From contig JAPJBO010001061.1 in NCBI GenBank assembly GCA_030068145.1, positions 1 through 64,000 on the forward strand: a stretch of DNA of 64,000 bases, written 5' to 3'. Below are positions 60,779 to 64,000 of the stretch, in pieces; position 1 is the stretch's first letter; the number at the start of each line of letters is the position of its first letter. The position numbers were made by a program, and so were the translations under genes. This DNA is from Diplonema papillatum. Its lineage: Eukaryota > Euglenozoa > Diplonemea > Diplonemida > Diplonemidae. The notes below the pieces were generated by a model. The model made no database searches and was not told the DNA's origin. It saw only the letters and a list, made by a program, of their open reading frames with translations.

Positions 60779-61120
60779 CTAGTTGTTGTGGCTATCCCAC
60801 TGCCATCGAGTTACCCCAAACCCACCGTTATCTAGATCCTTCCGAATCCATCCAGCCTCCGCAAGGGTGCTGCACACTCCCTTCTTCAAAGCAGTTTCCT
60901 GTACTGCAAGAAATGGAGCCAGGTCACTTCCTGCAGCAGTTTCCCACAGTTCCTTGCGGGTAAATGCCTGCCTCAGCATCTCAGATGTGTCACCCCCACT
61001 CAACACATAGAACTTTCCGCAGTTCCTTCATCATCAGCTTGACGGAACCGTTCTGTGTGCTTCGCGAGCCGAACGGCTGTTGCTCCCGGAGCTCGTCCAA
61101 CAAGGTGGCCAGCACTCTCA
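60779..61120 (-). pseudogene. Possible broken gene spanning the spacer and right arm
   Basis: The minus strand reads VLATLLDELREQQPFGSR and LMMKELRKVLCVEWG in the right arm. After a one-base slip in a G run it reads GGDTSEMLRQAFTRKELWET to LDNGGFGVTRWQWDSHNN with a stop near 60779. The left arm holds a partial, frame-broken copy of the same start. The family is not recognised. Confidence 0.4.
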
Positions 61121-61333
61121 TTTTCTGGATGGTGTGAGGGTGGGGAGTGGTCGGGGAGGGGCCTGGATGGTTATTGCGTGATTGCGTGAGGGTTTCTTGC
61201 CTATTGTCGCTTGTTAGTTCTCTAAACTGCAGTTGTGGGAGGCTTGGGGCTTCCTCGGCAGCGTTGCGGGTCCTTCAGAGACCTGCCGATTACGTTTTAG
61301 CATCCATTCCATGCTTTTTTGCCCGTTCTAGGC
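60955..61333 (-). repeat. Right arm of the 350-bp inverted repeat
   Basis: This is the partner of 60359-60712 in opposite orientation. The arms plus spacer could form a long hairpin. Confidence 0.9.
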
Positions 61334-61625
61334 CCGCTTGCCCAACCTAACCCATTCTGAAGCTGATCTGGCAGACCGTGGTAAAAGAGTTGGCGCTGCT
61401 TGTTGTCGGCCCCGTCGTGACCCTCCCTGGAAGTGGAAGGACCCTCAAAATGTCAGAATTGGGCTGCCGAGGTGTCTCCGAGGAGACCCCAGGGCCCTAC
61501 TGTCGTGGATACGAACCCACAAAACAGTTTCTGGGGTGCCTTGGCCCCGTTCTGCCCCCAGTCTGGACCAGCTGGTCATATTCTGAAAAAAGCCGAAATT
61601 ATCAGGTAATAAAAAGACGCTCACA

Positions 61626-61960
61626 TATTGGTGTTACCCACAATGCTGAATATAGAAGTTTGATAGAAGTTGAATGGAGTAGGGGGTGTCACTTTTTATT
61701 GTTATAATGATGGTGCACAACGCTGACGTTTTCTTGAGCCGAACTCCCGTTTTCTGCGCGCAAGCCCAACTGCGGTACCCATTTCGGGCGAGGTAAAGAC
61801 ACAACACCTCCAGTACTTTCTGGCCACCTGTGATGTTCATCTTGGCAAGGGGCCAATGAGCAAGCGACCTTGCGTTTCTCGTGCTGATGCACTGGATGGC
61901 TCGCCTCGGCCTTTCCCTGCCACCAGCTCACAAGGGTGTTGTCCTGGCGGCTGGTTGGGC
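61626..61960 (-). repeat. Inverted dispersed repeat, copy 2
   Basis: This is the counterpart of 55862-56211. It carries an extra insert near 61650 (AAGTTTGATAGAAGTTGAAT). On the minus strand the frame 61689-62330 stays open through it and ends HHYNNKK, like copy 1. Confidence 0.88.
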
Positions 61961-62082
61961 AGCTGGCTGGGCGACTGGCTCTGGGCGACTGGCTGGGCGA
62001 CTGGCTGGGCGACTGGCTGGGCAGCTGGCTGGGCGACTGGCTGGGCGACTGGCTGGTGGGCGACTGGCTGGGCGACTGGCTC
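61948..62082 (+). repeat. 12-bp tandem repeat
   Basis: CTGGCTGGGCGA units are repeated about eleven times with minor variants, on the minus strand reading SQSPSQSP. It joins directly to the inverted dispersed repeat. Confidence 0.9.
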
Positions 62083-62330
62083 CGTTTTGCATCACAGCCG
62101 CGCCAAAACGACGGGCCACCGGCGTTGCTGACGTGGTCACCGTATTTCAAAACAGCCGCGGCAATCCCGCCATGCACTGCTGTGCTATCTGGGAGAGGAC
62201 TGGTGCGGCTTCTGCTGCCATCTTTCATTGTTTCAGCATAACTTTGTTCGCGATCATCCTGAACGTACATGACATTGTTATGTGCAGATTTGTTCCTTCC
62301 CTGGTTCATCCATTTAACCAGAAACCACAA

Positions 62331-63000
62331 AAGGCTCTCATCTTTTCCCTAGTTATTTGGTCGAAATCCAAGCATAAAAGTTCGGCCCCCTCCTTAGCGG
62401 TCTCGAGGCCCTTCGAGGGTGCATTTGAAGCTTGTGTGATATTTTTGCAACTGAGCTCTTCGCATTTGAGAGTTTTCCGTCTGGCATACACACGGTGGCC
62501 CTCAGGACAGGATGTCTGTCGAGCGTCGAGCCTGTCCTGAGCTTCTGGATTGGTAGGGCCTTTTGCCTACCCGGTATTCCAAAAACGTCGTCCCAATGGG
62601 ACACTTTTTTGCCTTAGTTTGACCCCCTAACCAAAAGGGGGGGTGCAACGTGCAATGGGGCCAACGTCCCGTAGTGCGCACCCTGGTCTCAGACCCCCAA
62701 TTCCACGCCGTGTATCGTTATATTGCAATTGAGTTCAATTGCAATATAATTGAAACAAAACAATTGCAATTGGCCTCCCCCAGTAACAAAGGTAGAGGAA
62801 AGCTGCAGATTTGAGTGTTGGAAGCTAGTGGATTGAAAGTTCTGAAGAGCTGAATGGATTGTGCGCTTTCGTTTACGGGCGCGTCAACAAGAAATGCTTA
62901 GGTTGTTCGCCTGCGTGGATCGTGCAACAAAGACGCGGACCGCACACATGAGCCGCAACGTAGTCGTGTTGATTGTCGTGAAAGTCAGAGATGTCACTCG
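62331..63000. other. Stretch 3' of the spinster-like gene
   Basis: It holds a perfect A/T-rich palindrome (62718-62749), listed separately, and no gene I can support. Confidence 0.4.
62718..62749. repeat. 32-bp palindrome with 15-bp arms
   Basis: TTATATTGCAATTGA, GT, then TCAATTGCAATATAA. Further CAATTGCAATT pieces follow within 25 bp. Confidence 0.85.
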
Positions 63001-64000
63001 TCAAATGACTTGGCATTTCGGTACTTCGTGAGCAGCCAGGTAGGCGGCCACAATGTACGCAATCGCAGCGGGGAACAGTAGTGGAAAGAAGATGGACATC
63101 GTCCAACGCCAGTCGTTCAAAACATCTTGCAAGGCTCCAGTGTAGTACGGGGAGGGAACATCGCCGAACACGTGCATCAACAGCATCGCGAGACCTACAG
63201 CTTGTGCACGAAGATGCGGCTCGCACGACCACAAGATCGCATTCACAGCGGGGGCGTAGAAACATGACAGGAAAAAATATCCGACAGCCAATAGAGTGAA
63301 AAACCCCACTGCCGAATCCGGCCACACAGCAGCCACGAGGAAGCAGCCTGACACGGTAAGCACACCCGAGCAAATGCGGCACGCCGTGATGAAATTGGCG
63401 CCCAGCCGATCAAGTGCGGCTCCGCTGCCGAGCGTGCCAAGCACCCCACAGAAGCAGGCTATGGCCCCAAAGTAAAGGTCGGCTTCATCGAGACTGAACA
63501 GTTGCTGGGCAGCCTTCGGGATCCAGTACAGTGTCCCACCGGCTACCGCCATCATGCAGCTGAAACCCACTACTAAGGCTACGTATTTCGGGTTGCGAAC
63601 AAGCTGCTTTATATCTGAACAAAGGGTTCTGTACGACGGCCGCCCAGATACATGAGCTTCCTTGCTGTTGGAGTACTCCGGGTTCGCTTCGCTCTTCATC
63701 TCCAACAGAGTCCTCTCTGTCGGGTCGGGTGAAACCTTGTCCTGCAGAGCCTCCCACGCTGTCCCGTTGGGACGCGACACGAGAAATAAACTCGCTAGCG
63801 GAAAGTTCAACATCGCTTGTATTCGGAAAGACCACCTCCAATCGATGTCCTGCACCGCAAAGCCAAGCACGAGGCCAAAACCAGAGCCGAGTGAGACACA
63901 AACGTAAAAGACGGCAAGCCACAGTGCCCGCGAGCCCGACGGCGCGATAGCATCGATCATTGCAGGTGCTACAACAATGAAGCTTGGTTCGGAAAAGCCC
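63001..64000 (-). CDS. Spinster-like MFS transporter, 5' part off window
   Basis: The frame is open from the right edge to a stop at 63001, giving about 332 aa of the C-terminal two thirds. At the edge, GFSEPSFIVVAPAMID matches the GxGExS...AP segment of spinster (SPNS)-type transporters, followed by SRALWLAVFYVCVSLGSGFG and DIDWRWSFRIQAM. Six or more membrane segments follow, including YFGAIACFCGVLGTLGSGAA with the second-half MFS motif ALDRLGAN, and the gene ends AYLAAHEVPKCQVI. SPNS proteins move lysophospholipids or sphingosine-1-phosphate across lysosomal or plasma membranes; the substrate here is unproven. The visible part is intact. Confidence 0.85.
   Translation of the reverse strand, partial: GFSEPSFIVVAPAMIDAIAPSGSRALWLAVFYVCVSLGSGFGLVLGFAVQDIDWRWSFRIQAMLNFPLASLFLVSRPNGTAWEALQDKVSPDPTERTLLEMKSEANPEYSNSKEAHVSGRPSYRTLCSDIKQLVRNPKYVALVVGFSCMMAVAGGTLYWIPKAAQQLFSLDEADLYFGAIACFCGVLGTLGSGAALDRLGANFITACRICSGVLTVSGCFLVAAVWPDSAVGFFTLLAVGYFFLSCFYAPAVNAILWSCEPHLRAQAVGLAMLLMHVFGDVPSPYYTGALQDVLNDWRWTMSIFFPLLFPAAIAYIVAAYLAAHEVPKCQVI

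Overview
The window looks like nuclear DNA of a protist or alga rather than a prokaryote or animal. The two 14-3-3 genes are split by GT-AG introns at identical positions, other genes are intronless and GC-rich, and more than half of the window is transposon-derived. A chromerid or other alveolate/stramenopile would fit, but this is a guess from architecture and protein style, not a database match.

Gene content is sparse. Gene 1 (95-2019, minus) and gene 2 (about 14922-29074, minus) encode 14-3-3 adaptor proteins with four matching exons. Other credible genes are an intronless secreted GT14-type glycosyltransferase with a C-terminal ricin-B-like lectin region (2820-4595, minus), a secreted Pro- and Cys-rich repeat protein (6211-7110, minus), an MFS transporter with a long central loop (38413-40500, minus), a small membrane protein with an organelle-like leader (59220-59876, minus), a first exon encoding an N-terminal MGCC lipidation motif (56907-57113, minus), and a spinster-like MFS transporter running off the right edge (63001-64000, minus).

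The rest is a nested mobile-element landscape. Gene 2 was inflated by two insertions. A 9.0-kb element with CAGGG-type inverted ends and a perfect 7-bp target duplication (19586-28584) occupies intron 1. A 3.4-kb element with GGTGCG-type ends (15331-18756) occupies intron 3. Without them both introns shrink to a few hundred bases, as in gene 1. The 9-kb element carries a tyrosine-recombinase module (22136-25174, minus): a coiled-coil/CCCH gag-like region, one in-frame TGA, then the recombinase, followed by a 51-bp minisatellite. Its own right terminal repeat is split by another GGTGCG element (26102-28428), which holds a 681-bp CAGTG element.

On the right, a 10.8-kb GGTGTG element (43494-54335) contains a 4.0-kb relative (43707-47732) with a ubiquitin-protease/zinc-finger gene, and a 4.3-kb LINE (48004-52308) bounded by 17-bp target duplications. 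A second, 5'-truncated LINE with 24-bp target duplications lies at 33815-35212. tRNA-derived SINE-like pieces and short arrays lie at 30.9-32.6 kb.

The most unusual signal is shared by four GGTG-type elements. Their outer and inner terminal segments are inverted, as expected, but a block of up to about 50 bp between them lies in the same direct orientation at both ends.
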